Source: Plutella xylostella (lineage: Eukaryota; Arthropoda; Insecta; Lepidoptera; Plutellidae). Taken from it: 64,000 bases of DNA. The stretch is from NCBI RefSeq assembly GCF_932276165.1, contig NC_064012.1, positions 7,695,501 through 7,759,500 of the forward strand, in the 5' to 3' direction. The notes beneath the pieces were generated by a model. That model was not told where the DNA came from and searched no databases. It saw only the letters and a list, made by a program, of their open reading frames with translations. Position numbers and translations under genes: made by a program. Numbering within the stretch: position 1 is the first letter of the stretch; every line of letters begins with the position of its first letter. Positions 44,481 to 55,800 of this stretch are shown here, one piece after another.

Positions 44481-44552
44481 CACAAGCTTGCTTGTGTTGG
44501 GGTCCACCAACCCGCACTAGGCCAGCGTGGTGGACTAGGCCTAAACCCTTCC
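44481..44552 (+). repeat. tRNA-SINE body fragment
   Basis: ggtccaccaacccgcactag and gccagcgtggtggactaggc match the body of the SINE at 4218-4562. The tRNA head is absent. Confidence 0.65.
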
Positions 44553-45075
44553 TTCATGAAGGGCTCTATGTCTCCACATAGTTCATCAAAAAGTTCTTTT
44601 GTGAGGCGGTAATTATCGACGAACTCCGCCTGTCCCATTTCCACTGCTTCGTCCAAATATCTCACCATTCGCCGCTGATTTTTGCGCCTCCGGATATCTC
44701 TTCGCTGCGCATTGCGCAAAATCGCTATTCGTAGTGCTAAATAAGCCATAACACAGCATCTTTAGTCTCAAATACCAGTACCACACAAAACCACACAAAA
44801 TCGCCACTCACAAGTACAAATACAAGTAATAAAGTTACTTTTTTCTTCTTGCCTTAGCGATTGCGTATATCCAGTATGTTCAATATTGACAACTGTCAAA
44901 ATGGTGGTCAAGAGTACCAACTTGCGTTCGTAACCGAATTTAGACTAGTTCACCCGAAAACCACCAAATACGGTATGCAAGGTGGCGCCACCATCGTGTT
45001 CCAGAGTGCCAAATGACTCGAAGGCAAGCGTGACACAATCGATTGCGCGTCGAGAGTACCACTACTGATCTCTTA
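44553..45075 (-). mobile_element. Second Harbinger copy, 5' end of transposase only
   Basis: The minus-strand frame at 44565-44749 (AYLALRIAILRNAQRRDIRR, GQAEFVDNYRLTKELFDELC, GDIEPFMKEGF) is about 90 per cent identical to the first transposase exon at 42963-43199. Upstream noncoding sequence is also shared (acacagca, ccacacaaaaccacacaaaat). It ends abruptly at the SINE fragment. The 45030-45070 end may carry the terminal repeat. Confidence 0.75.
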
Positions 45076-45209
45076 GTGCCGATGAGAACTTATTAATGCT
45101 CTACGGTCCAAAATACCGAACTAAAATTTATAATAATAAGAAAACAATGGATTTTTGGAGTGCGCCAATCTTTAAATGCCATTTTCTCAAGTTTTATATT
45201 TTGTGGGTT

Positions 45210-45400
45210 AGACTAGGTGAAATCCAAGGCGACTCATGCAGGTTTTCTCATGATATTTTCCCTAACCGTAAGAACGATGGTTTATATTGTAGGTACTTAA
45301 ATTCCAATGAACTCATTGTTACACGTCAATGCCGGGATTCAAACCCGCATCTCTAGCGTGAGAAGCAGGCGTTTACCCGACTGAGCTACCAACGCCGCTT
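45210..45400 (-). repeat. tRNA-derived SINE (inverted copy)
   Basis: On the minus strand: gttggtagctcagtcgggta (A box), gcgggtttgaatcccggc (B box), then a body with catcgttcttacggttaggg. Same family as 4218-4562; the 3' tail is not clear. Confidence 0.82.
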
Positions 45401-45479
45401 GGTATCTAGTTGTAGCTGTATAGTTTTTTTCAATTACTGAAGCTGAATAAAAATTTCAATATCTAGTTACAAAAATAAA

Positions 45480-45560
45480 GATTTTGAAAATTCCCAACTT
45501 CAAGCAAATTCGGCATGCAGTCAGGGCCACTAACCACTACGCCATTCGACCGTCAATGAA
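45480..45560 (-). repeat. Truncated tRNA-like SINE head
   Basis: The minus strand reads gaatggcgtagtggttagtg, gccctgactgc, a good Pol III A box and anticodon-arm region of a second lepidopteran tRNA-SINE family. The B box is missing. Confidence 0.5.
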
Positions 45561-46068
45561 TGAAGACGAATGAAGGTTGAACCTAAATATGACATAATTA
45601 TTACAGACAATCAAGATATTTCAAGAGTAATATTTTATTGAAGAAAATTTTAAGTATTACTACCAGGGAAACAAACTGACTATTTCTACTTTTAAGATGA
45701 AAATTTGATCTAAAACACAGTTTTGTATTACATATTATATTTTATACGTATAAGTACCTGGGTATGTTTTTATTTAATAACTTTTTTTTTTTATTATTCA
45801 TACAGTGACAAAGACAAGACACATTTACTAAGGAGAAAAATTACATTAAAAACCAAGCTATACTACTACTTTAACAGAAGATGTGAATGTTTTATTTTAT
45901 CTACATCGTTTTTGTTATACCTACCGTACCTATTTATTTTACTATGATATACTTGTAACATACAAAAAAAACATACAATGACAAAGATAGACGTTAGACA
46001 CATAGTTATTTAAAAAGTTAAGTACGAATAGTATTGGGTATTCAAAGACAAATGTTGAAATCTAACAA
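45561..46068. other. Unassigned AT-rich sequence
   Basis: No recognised feature. Confidence 0.4.
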
Positions 46069-46268
46069 TCCTTACTAATATTATAAATGCGAAAGTAACT
46101 GTGTCTGTCTGTCTGTTACTCTGTCACGCCAAATCTACTGAACGGATTTGAATGAAATTTGGTATACAGATAGTGTAGACCCTGAGAAAGAACATAGGCT
46201 ACTTTTTATCGCAGTTTTTCCGTGGGAATAACTTTTTAAGGCGAAGCGAAGCTCGCGGGAACAGCTAG
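46069..46268 (+). mobile_element. Helitron-like non-autonomous element, 200 bp
   Basis: Starts TC (tccttactaatattataaat), contains a gtctgtctgtctgt run, and ends gcgggaacagCTAG with the flanking host bases A before and T after. TC...CTAG ends with insertion between A and T are the Helitron signature. The sequence agrees with the short Helitron-like family widespread in Lepidoptera. No Rep/helicase coding. Confidence 0.8.
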
Positions 46269-47635
46269 TAAGTACTTCATAATTTACTTTTTCTTCTTTC
46301 ACACTGTTATTCAAATATAAATAAAGAATCCACAAAGTTGTATGGAAGAAAACGAAAAATCACATAGTTTACTAAACTTATTATACTAGGCCTACTGATA
46401 GTACCTAAGGTGCTATCTGAAATCCGAAGGATGGCAATAGGCTCGACTCCTAATCGGATCTATTCCATATTTTGTGTCCCAAGGTAGATTCTGGGAAACA
46501 TAATGTGCAGGAATTTACTACGGCTAGGTTAAAAAAAGATTTAAGTATGGTAAATTCATTGGACATTCCTTTATAAGAATCCACCCAAGGGTATTTTTTT
46601 TAGCGTGAATGAGTGTTGTAATCATGATATTTTTTATAAGTGGCGATTTGCTATTATTAATTATACCTTCTAATTACTGATGCATTTGATTATTAGGTTA
46701 CTTTTGCGTGAGTTATCTGCTACTTATTGTTATGGAGTAGAAAGGTACTACTAACTCAATGATTAGGTAACTCTAACTACCTAAAATATATGATTCATAT
46801 TCATCTAATAATCGATTCTTATTAAAATTTGTACATAATTATCTACGTTATGTATGGCAGTTTATGCATTGTGCTTCTATTGCAATTTCATTCATTCTTA
46901 CACATTTACTACACAGTTATTAGAAAATAAAAATCTGTTTAAGATCAATATAAATTAATTATAAAAAAAAACAACTATCTGCCCGGCTGCGAGTTTTGCT
47001 TCGCCTTAGAATATTTTCCTTCTTATGAAGAAAGTTCTCTCGTCCCTAAGGACTTTTTTCCCGTCCCTGTCCCCTTCCCCCGTTGCACCCCATTGCTAAC
47101 GTGGGTATCATTTCCGCCCTTTTCTATAAAGTTGCAGTACTCATAGTATTTAGTTTACTCTGCCAGGCAAAACTTCGAAATTTATTAAGTAATACGATCA
47201 GACATTTTTACTGTAAGTGCAACGCCAAAAGTAAATAAACTCTGCCTTTTTTACGAAACACATTTTCCTTACATTATAATAAAAAAAGTTAATGCAAAAA
47301 TTTAAGTCGATTATACATAGGAATCACTTTATCTCAAACAAACTTTGTCCCCATTTTTTAACCCTTTAGGGATCAAATTTTGGAAAATCTTTTATTAGCG
47401 TACGCAAATACAAAAAAAGACAATCGCTGTAAGTTTCAGGAGGATAAGTACGTTTAGTAGTTTCGGCTGTGCGTTGATTCTCATTCAGTAATTTTGAGCA
47501 AAGTAGTTTAAAAAATTTGATAATCGGGCATCGCTACTATTACGATTATGTATTATTATTTTCTTGCATAATTAAATACACTACACACATACACACACCT
47601 AATATTATTCAGTAGATTATGACATTATGTTTCTC
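46269..47635. other. Unassigned AT-rich sequence
   Basis: At 46985-47010, ctgcgagttttgcttcgcct resembles an inverted Helitron-like 3' end. Otherwise nothing was recognised. Confidence 0.4.
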
Positions 47636-48460
47636 ACGGGCAACGAAAAAGTTCCACTCACAAAATGCCGACATGAAACGACCCCAATTTTTTCAAAGAT
47701 TTAATTTAATATTTAAACAAAATAATAATTTAAAAATTAAAAAACCGACTTCAAATATTTCTTACATTTTAGTGGTTTTTTCAAGTCGGTTTTTGATTTT
47801 TTTAAATTATTATTTTATTTTATTGTTTTTAGTTATTTTTCAATAATATTCAATCAAAAGTAAGATGCAAATGATACCAATAAGTCCTACTAGTCAATAC
47901 GAATCATTCAAGCCTAAACACGAGGTAGTTGCTATATACCGTTCAGGAGTTCCTTGGACTGCCTTCCGTTTCCATCATCAGATCAGCTCAAGGTCACCAT
48001 CATATTTTTTTGTTATAAGAACTATATTTACGTTCTAAATTTCATTAGAATCGGTTAATAGGTGCCCAAAATGGAAATTAATACCCTGTTTTTACCCCTT
48101 TACCAACCCTTGGGGGTGAGATAAAATTCTGAAAAAAAATGGGATCACCTGGAAGCTTAACACAATACAACAAAAAAATAATTTTAAAAATCAGTCCATA
48201 AACGGCGGAGTAATCGGTGAACATACATAAAAAATATAAAAAAAAGATCCCGACGAATTGAGAACCTCCTCCTTTTTTTGAAGTCGGTTAAAAATATTAC
48301 CGTTTTTAGTTGGTAAATACCCTGATGCTCTGTTAAATGTTTCTTAACTAAACAGTAAACTTCATTGTTGCAGAAGTCGTCATTAAGCTAGCCTTTTCCG
48401 TTTAGGAATAAGTTGGTGCTTTTCTCAGTGGAACCTTTTCATTGCCCGTGACTTTATAAT
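47636..48460 (+). repeat. aaaaagttccac-family repeat (copy 2), split by an accgacttcaaa repeat
   Basis: The left part 47636-47700 (gaaaaagttccactcacaaa, atgccgacatgaaa) and the right part 48295-48460 (cgtttttagttggtaaatac, ttgttgcagaagtcgtcatt, aagctagccttttccgttta) follow the order seen uninterrupted at 56275-56490. The inserted 47738-48290 block begins aaccgacttcaaatatttct and ends ttttgaagtcggttaa, itself an inverted-end repeat. Confidence 0.7.
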
Positions 48461-49765
48461 ATTTTTGTATGTAAAAATTGCAAAACGTTTACATATGTAT
48501 AATTAATATGTAAACCGACAATCATGGTTACAATGATATTTTTTGTTGTCGTTGAGAGTTCTTACATAATACAGATATCAATGCGAAAAGTTCAATACCC
48601 TTAAAACTGATTTTTCAATGGTTAGCTACATAAAATTTATCTGGGGAATAATTCTGATGATGTCTCATCAGAATGTTTGTATGAGACAGTAACGGCAACA
48701 ATTCTATACCTCAGATAACACTTATCGAACTATTGAAAAATCAGCCCTAGGATTATTATTGGTTTAATTAAATTTTATGATTATAACCTTCTATTACAAG
48801 GTGCAATTCGTTGCAGTTGCCTAGCTGCTCATTTAGATCTGTTCAGAGATTCTGTAAGAAATCCAACGTTGGCTCTTCGTTGATTGTAACAAATAATGGC
48901 ATATTCATATACCTATTATAAAAAAAATCATACAGACGCTTTGAGAACCTCTTCCTTTTTTCGAAGTCGGTTAACAATCATGTGACATTTACATTCATCT
49001 ATGAGCCATGGATGAGCCTACGCTGATTTTTTACAGAATCATCTAGCAGTTATATTATACTGATTCGAATGAACCTGCATCCTGTAAAACTATGTGGAAC
49101 AACTTTCGTGGAACCACTTACCCGGCGGCCTAGTCCCAAAGGCTACGAAGGATTCTCTTTTCTCAAATGTCACACAGAGATACATCAGTGTGAGTTTTTA
49201 GGGGCTTCGCTCCCTGCACGAGAGTAGTGAGCGGAGCGCCTTATGATTTACGCAAACGGAAATGTTCGCCTTTTAATCCGTCAATCGGCATAAAATGGAG
49301 ATTTTTCATTTTTCTGTACATCCGCCGATACACAATTAATTGTACTTATATGATATACAATAGGTTTTCCATTTGCGTATACAAAAAAGTAAACGCTGTA
49401 CCTATTCGATTATCCAAATACATACATTTTTATCAAGAGGTTAATTGTGGTTCAGCTTTAGGCGCTACTATGTATGCGAGAAAACGAAAACTATCACAGT
49501 TTACTCAAACCATGTAGGTACTAGACGGGGTTGTCCATCCAAATTGGAGTGGGGTGTCTGTCTGCGTAAATTATGTACTATATACTCACACTTGATATAC
49601 GGGTAATAATGAAGTTGTTCCACAATACTTAAAATTAAATAAAAAGCTGTCGCTTTTGGCAGTACTTCAGTTTTACAGTTGATAAAGATCGACGTTGTTA
49701 TTGGCGAGACTTGGCTTAGTTAGGGACGATCGACGCAGGGTGGCGCCACCGTCCTTGGCCGCCGA
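48461..49765. other. Unassigned, 3' flank of the glutamate receptor
   Basis: Contains a solitary aagtcggttaa repeat end at 48955-48975. A 96-codon plus frame at 49227-49517 has no domain. The receptor 3' UTR must lie just below 49766. Confidence 0.4.
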
Positions 49766-49834
49766 TCAGACGTGCGTGAAGCTGGCTTGCAGGGCTTCGT
49801 CTTGAGCGATTGTTTGGTTGTTTCCAGCATAGTA
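49766..49834 (-). CDS. Glutamate receptor last exon (C-terminal tail)
   Basis: Acceptor ttcag then 22 codons YYAGNNQTIAQDEALQASFT, HV and TGA at 49766-49768. It joins in phase 0 to FAG at the end of the M4 exon, about 6.1 kb upstream. Skipping the splice would instead give FAGVRCFSYELFK and a stop, so two C-termini are possible. Confidence 0.7.
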   Translation of the reverse strand, partial: YYAGNNQTIAQDEALQASFTHV

Positions 49835-52800
49835 CTGAAATGTGGAAAAAATACATAAATTAAATACTAGTGGTCGAAGTAATACGGTTTTTTGTATTCG
49901 TATGTAGGGTGCTTTATTGTAGAATGGGTGTTGGAAACACTGAATCGGTGATTTTAAAATGGAATGTGTGATTTTTTTTTAAATAGCTACTATTTACTAT
50001 GTTATCCTGAAAATATCTATCCATCATCAACCGTTGCGTTATTTTGTTGCTCAGGTATGGTAACGTGATTGAGTTTCAATTTATTTCAATAAATCTAATT
50101 CTTAAATATCGATACGCAATAATTAATTTATTAAGTCACGATTGGGTCGTTGCAGGCTTTAATGTGCTTTCGGTAGGTTTCGAGTGAATATTTAAGTAAA
50201 TTTTAATAGGAACATAAGTGAACGCAGGGGATGTGCTTCAAGGACGTGGACTGGTGAGCAAAACTTGCAAAAGGGTTTGCCAGTTAACTTACACTTCTAA
50301 TAAATTTTGCGATGAACATGTCCCATAACTTCTCTTCCTAGTAGGAAGTCATTGTACTAAAAGTGAGTCAAAATAATAAACGTATGATTAATTTTAATGA
50401 AAAAATAATATTAATAGACCTATTATATTGGGAGGAAATTGTAGTACGAGTACGATATGTTAGTCATTACAGTAGGATAATCGTAAGTAGTTTTTGATAT
50501 CTTAATTTTACCCTAAAAAAATCACCTCAGGATGTATTCTGGGAAACTTATGTCCCAGAATTTACTAGAATTTGATGGACTGTCGACTAAAAATATCTTG
50601 TAATTCTATGTCGGACATGAATTATTCAACAGTCATTACTGTCTCGTGAGGATCCGTTTCTATTCCACAATGTGATGTGGAGGCCACATCGTGTCAGAGT
50701 AGCGTACTTGACTGACTAACTTTTCGCCCCCGTATCACAATGTACAAAAAATTATGTATAATAATGTAGCAAATGCAATATTATTTTCGAGCAAGTAGAC
50801 GCATTTTTCCTGAAATAAAAATGACATATTATGTATCTAGCCTATCTGAAACCTAGTTAAACATTGTGAGATATGGCGTTTCGACTTTCTCCGTGTTCGG
50901 CATCATAAGGGTCACAGTGACAGTTAAATAAAGTCAATTTTTCTCTCCACCTTTAGTTTGCAAGGTGCGGGTGCCTATATAAATAGAGTGAGTCGCCCGC
51001 GCGCCTCAGTTGTAATATCACCATGCAGAAATGACTAGGTTTCAGATAGGCTAGATACATAATATGTTATTTTTATTTCAGGAAAAATGCGTCTATTATG
51101 TAGTCTGAGCCTATCTGAAACCTAGTTAAACATTGTGAGATGTGTTTATTATCGCATGGTGGAGAGAAAACCAACTGTGACCCATAAGCTACTGATGAGT
51201 GTATCAGTAGATAAATATTTGAATCTATAAATTTATAATGCATAGATATACTAAAAAGAAAGGTATAAGTATACATAAGACTTAAGTACTTCCTTATTAT
51301 TCCTGACTTGTCAGAAAGTTATGGAAGGTATATACCTATAAATATAGGTAGGTATTTATACATATGGATACACACAGTGCCTCTTCGAAAGCAATACTTA
51401 TAAGTAATTATTGATCAAAATCTTGTTATTGTCAAGGCAATATTTTTAACATACACTAGCCGAATGGATGGAACCAGTGAAATACTTTGCAACAATATTT
51501 AAAAGCTGTAAAATGTAGAATATCGATCCAGGCCGCTGGGGCTCAGGTCAGCACATGCTGACTAGGGTATGTAATTCTGGACTGACCTCAGAAATGCAGT
51601 AGCCGACCCTGGAGCCTCGAGGACCTGCTCAGTCAGCCCTGTATGACGACACGGCCTGCAACACCTGGCGCGGCATCTAGTCCTTGGAACGAGGAGTGGT
51701 GCTTGAAGGGAAGATAATTTTACTAAATATCTCAGCCTCATCAGCTACTGGAAAAGATTAGATGAAGGCTGTGACACTGGCGGATAACTAAGTATTCAGT
51801 TTTTCAAAACATGATGCAGGTCACTACATTCACAGTCTAATTTTGTATTCTAACTAACTCGGCGGTTAACGAGTTCCTGTGCAGTCCTACTAGGAAGGAA
51901 AGTTATTTTATAAGCCTTTGCACCGATTTTGTGGGCTACTATCATTCTGTATCATCATGTGTGAATATTATGAGCTCTGGCAGCATTCCTTGGTAGATGA
52001 CATCAATTAATAAAGATTGATTAACACAACAATAACAATTATAATAGTTGACAAATTAAACCCGGCTAACATGTCTTAACTGGGTAAGTAAATGATCAGT
52101 CATGCCACCAGGATAAGTAAAATGTTCAGTACTTCATATGAAAAACATTAACAAGGTCACCTTTAGGTATGTTCGTCAACACTAAGGGCAGGTCTCGGCC
52201 AAAACCTTAAGGCTTCGCCTTGTTGCAACTTCAAAGGTACGTAGGTAGGTACCTACTTACATTGTTGTAGGTTCGATTTTAAAACCATTAAGTCAACCTA
52301 GATAAAACAAAATAGCTCGATTAAATAAAGATGGTACGTAAAGATGTTAGTTGTACCTGATCAGACCTGATGCAACGACAGCCAACATAGACTCTCTAAT
52401 CTGTGGAAGCAACAATCACGGTGGCGGGAACATGAACAGTTGGACGAGCCACCTCGAGCCTGAGAACTGACAGTTCGCCAACAGCAGATAGCTTGCGGCT
52501 ATCTATAGGTAAACTTAGGTAGTTAGCTATACCCAAGAAAAATTCCTTGGACATCGATATGAGAGTGGAACAGCGAATAACTGTGACATTCATTAAAACA
52601 AAAAGGCTTGTTGTTGTTGTTGTCCAGCTAAGGAAGGTTACCTACTCCAGCGACCTGGTATTCCATTCTGAAAGAACTGCGAAGAGTTAATATTATGACT
52701 AATAATTATTACTTATTCAGAAAGTTTTCAGCAAACTCTAATAAATCAAGCAGCTACCACGTCACCGCTGCCCGGTTATAGCTCTGTACTAGCTTAGTAG

Positions 52801-55800
52801 ATATATATACCAGTTCTAGCCTTCAGCTAGAGGCCAGAGAGCTCCTAAATGAGATGCGAGTACGAGCATGACACAAGTAATTTTTTACTTGGTAACTAGT
52901 TACGTAACTAACTGAAAGATCCATAAAACAGTTGAGGATTACTCAAAATGGAATTGTGAAAACGGCACGTCTGCATCTTAACCAGTCAGTCTAAGTTGTT
53001 TCAGCAGATACAGTGTTGAAAAATAGTTATGAAACGTTTGCGCCAGAATCGAATTAAAATACATTTTCCTTAGAGAAGCCGTTTAGGCATGAATAGGTAC
53101 TTTCACCCTTTGGATTGTGCTCCAAATGATGACCTTCGAAATTCATAGAAATTTAATGACGACTGCCATTGTTTATTATCTAGCCCCGTACATTGAGTAG
53201 GGCTGCGGCTACACGTGATGTGATACACAGTACACAGTAGGTATATGCATGTTCCCAGAATAGTGGAAGTTATAATTTTACCAAAAGGTAGTCGTCTCGT
53301 GCAAGAGCACCGTTACTCGATTTATTCGATACACAACTAGTAGACAGCTGTTGCGTAGGAGGTTCACGCATTTTTCAACAAAGAGCTCGGATACACTCAC
53401 AATCCACTGGGACATAAGGAAGACAGCTAATATGGTGCCACTCAGAAACCGCGATGACACTCCGATCATGATCACCCGACAGTAGGATCATAATAAATTC
53501 GGTAACTTGTGAAGCGGTATGGTATAGCAACAGCGACTTTCACGAAATCAGGAATTAGCTCAGTGCTTTTAGGTTGAACACTCGCCGGTGGGATTCACTT
53601 TGCTCACAGCCGAGAAAAGAAAAGACTCAAAGCTGGAATCTGCCGATGTGTCATGACACTTAAGATAGTGTCTGGGGGGTCACTTTATATGACGAAAAAC
53701 GAACTTTCAGTGCACTGCGGCGGGAGCCGCTCTATCTGTTTGTATGTATTAAACGTGCCGATTGCACGACAGCTCTCGTTCGTTCGTTTCTCATCAGTAT
53801 AGAGTAACGCTCCTGTACTTACCGTGCGTCACCATTCCCATGAGCAGTCCAATGATCTTTAGGCAGTTTATAACAAAAGCTGCATTAGACAGTTTCTTCA
53901 GCAGAGACATCGAAATAAAAAATTGATTGCACAACTATCCCCAGGAGCAGTCTACAGGTCACTTTTGTAGTTCAGAAGAAAGCTGCTTTAATAGAATACC
54001 CTACCTCAGCGGAGTCATCAAATTGAAGTGCTATAACACTTTTAGAAGCGGTGCACGTTACCCGATTTGTCGTCATCCATGCCGATGCGGCTACGGCGAC
54101 TGCAGGTGGTTACTCAGGCTTCGTTGGTGTGCCCTTGTATGGCTAACATGACCAACATTGGCAGTAAACGTTCGTCTGCATATGCCAAAATCACTGATGA
54201 ATAGCGCACGTTACTCGATACCTTCTAAATAAGTCACTCATAATGATGGCTGATGATGATGATGACCGTGCTAGCAATAGTGCAGGCGGTTCCGCTGAGC
54301 AAAAAATCTCTTCCACAGACAGGGGGCGTTTGGATCTGGCAACCAGAACAGGAGTGCCAGGTGTGCGCAGCGATGCAGGTGGGCCAACACAGCCGCCAGG
54401 GCAGGAGTACATGGCTGGGTCTATGCAGCGATGCAGGTAGCACAAACCGGTGGCCAGGGCCAGGACCGGGTGTACGCTGCGATGCAGGTGGCACAAAACG
54501 GTGGCCAGGGCCAGGACCGGGTGTACAGCCGCCAGGGCAGGAGTGCATGGCTGGGTCTATGCAGCGATGCAGGTACCACAAACCGGTGGCCAGGGCCAGG
54601 ACCGGGTGTACGCTGCGATGCAGGTGGCACGAGACGGCGGCCAGCGCAGGAGCACAGGGCCGGGTGTATGCTGCGATGCAGGTGGCACGAACCGGTGGCC
54701 AGGGCAGGAGCGCAGGGCCGGGTGTACGCTGCGATGCAGGTGGCACGAGACGGCGGCCAGCGCGGGAGCACAGGGCCGGGTGCAGGTTACACGAAACTTC
54801 AATTTCACCGAATCGGCCTGCCTACCCTTCAGCGGGTAGGTACCGGCGGATCACATTACTTGCCGCACATGCCACAATGTCCCAACATACTGAAACTCGG
54901 AGCCACGTGCTTCCTGTAAAAAATCCTATGACGGTCCTGGAAAGCTCCTGTTTGTAAAGCCTTACATAAGCTATAATCAAGTGCATTATTGTAATAGCAA
55001 AGTTTTTATCAACTGTTTTCTAAAAATATTAGAAATTGAGGGTAGAAAAATATATTTTTATTATTTTTTCCTGTATAAAATTAACATATGCTTTACTTAA
55101 AGCGGTCATTAATGTAAGTATCTAGCTCAAGCGCCACTAGTAGGACCGGAATATGTGATCAATCATCACCACGACTATTGAATCGGACCCTACTGCGTGG
55201 GATAAAAACCCCAAGCGCCGGAGCATTATGAACAGTGGCTGAGCTTTTAAAAGCAGTAAATAATAGCATTTTACTCACGGCTTATCAACTCAAACCTCCG
55301 TTGCGAAATCCTCAGCAATGGCTGCGTGCGCAGCAGCCGGCAGGTCCCGCTCCCCGACGCCACGTGTCGCGGTGGCCGCGCCCCGCGCCGCCTGGTCCGC
55401 ATCACGCTGCTCCCGGCAGCGAGGACTCCGCAAATTCAATATTATATTTTTCCCCGTTCGGAGCGAAGCCGACGAGAACCGTGGCTACATTGAGCCATTT
55501 TGCCGAAGTGTTCACTTCAAAAATCAAAAACCAACTGAGGCGCGCGGGCGACTCACTCTATTTATATAGGCACCCGCACCTTGCAAACTAAAGGTGGAGA
55601 GAAAAATTGACTTTATTTAACTGTCACTGTGACCCTTATGATGCCGAACACGGAGAAAGTCGAAACGCCATATCTCACAATGTTTAACTAGGTTTCAGAT
55701 AGGCTCAGACTACATAATAATAAATTTAATAAGCGTGAATATTACATTTCATCATTTATTTTAGTAAGCTTCACTACAGATTTGATTCTGTAATTATACG

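Larger units (their letters stand above)
51095..55718. mobile_element. Large element bounded by 47-bp perfect inverted repeats
   Basis: attatgtagtctgagcctat at 51095 and the exact inverse ataggctcagactacataat ending at 55718 begin 47-bp perfect arms. The right arm continues inward into a promoter-bearing region (55532-55672) and a GC-rich leader (55180-55530). The middle holds a GC-rich minisatellite, possible unknown exons and no transposase. It occupies most of the last intron of the glutamate receptor. Whether it is one transposon or two ends of separate copies is unresolved. Confidence 0.55.

Noticed and set aside
54191..54957. Several overlapping frames of 83-234 codons on both strands
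   Set aside because: They arise from minisatellite units with lengths divisible by three and show no consistent protein.
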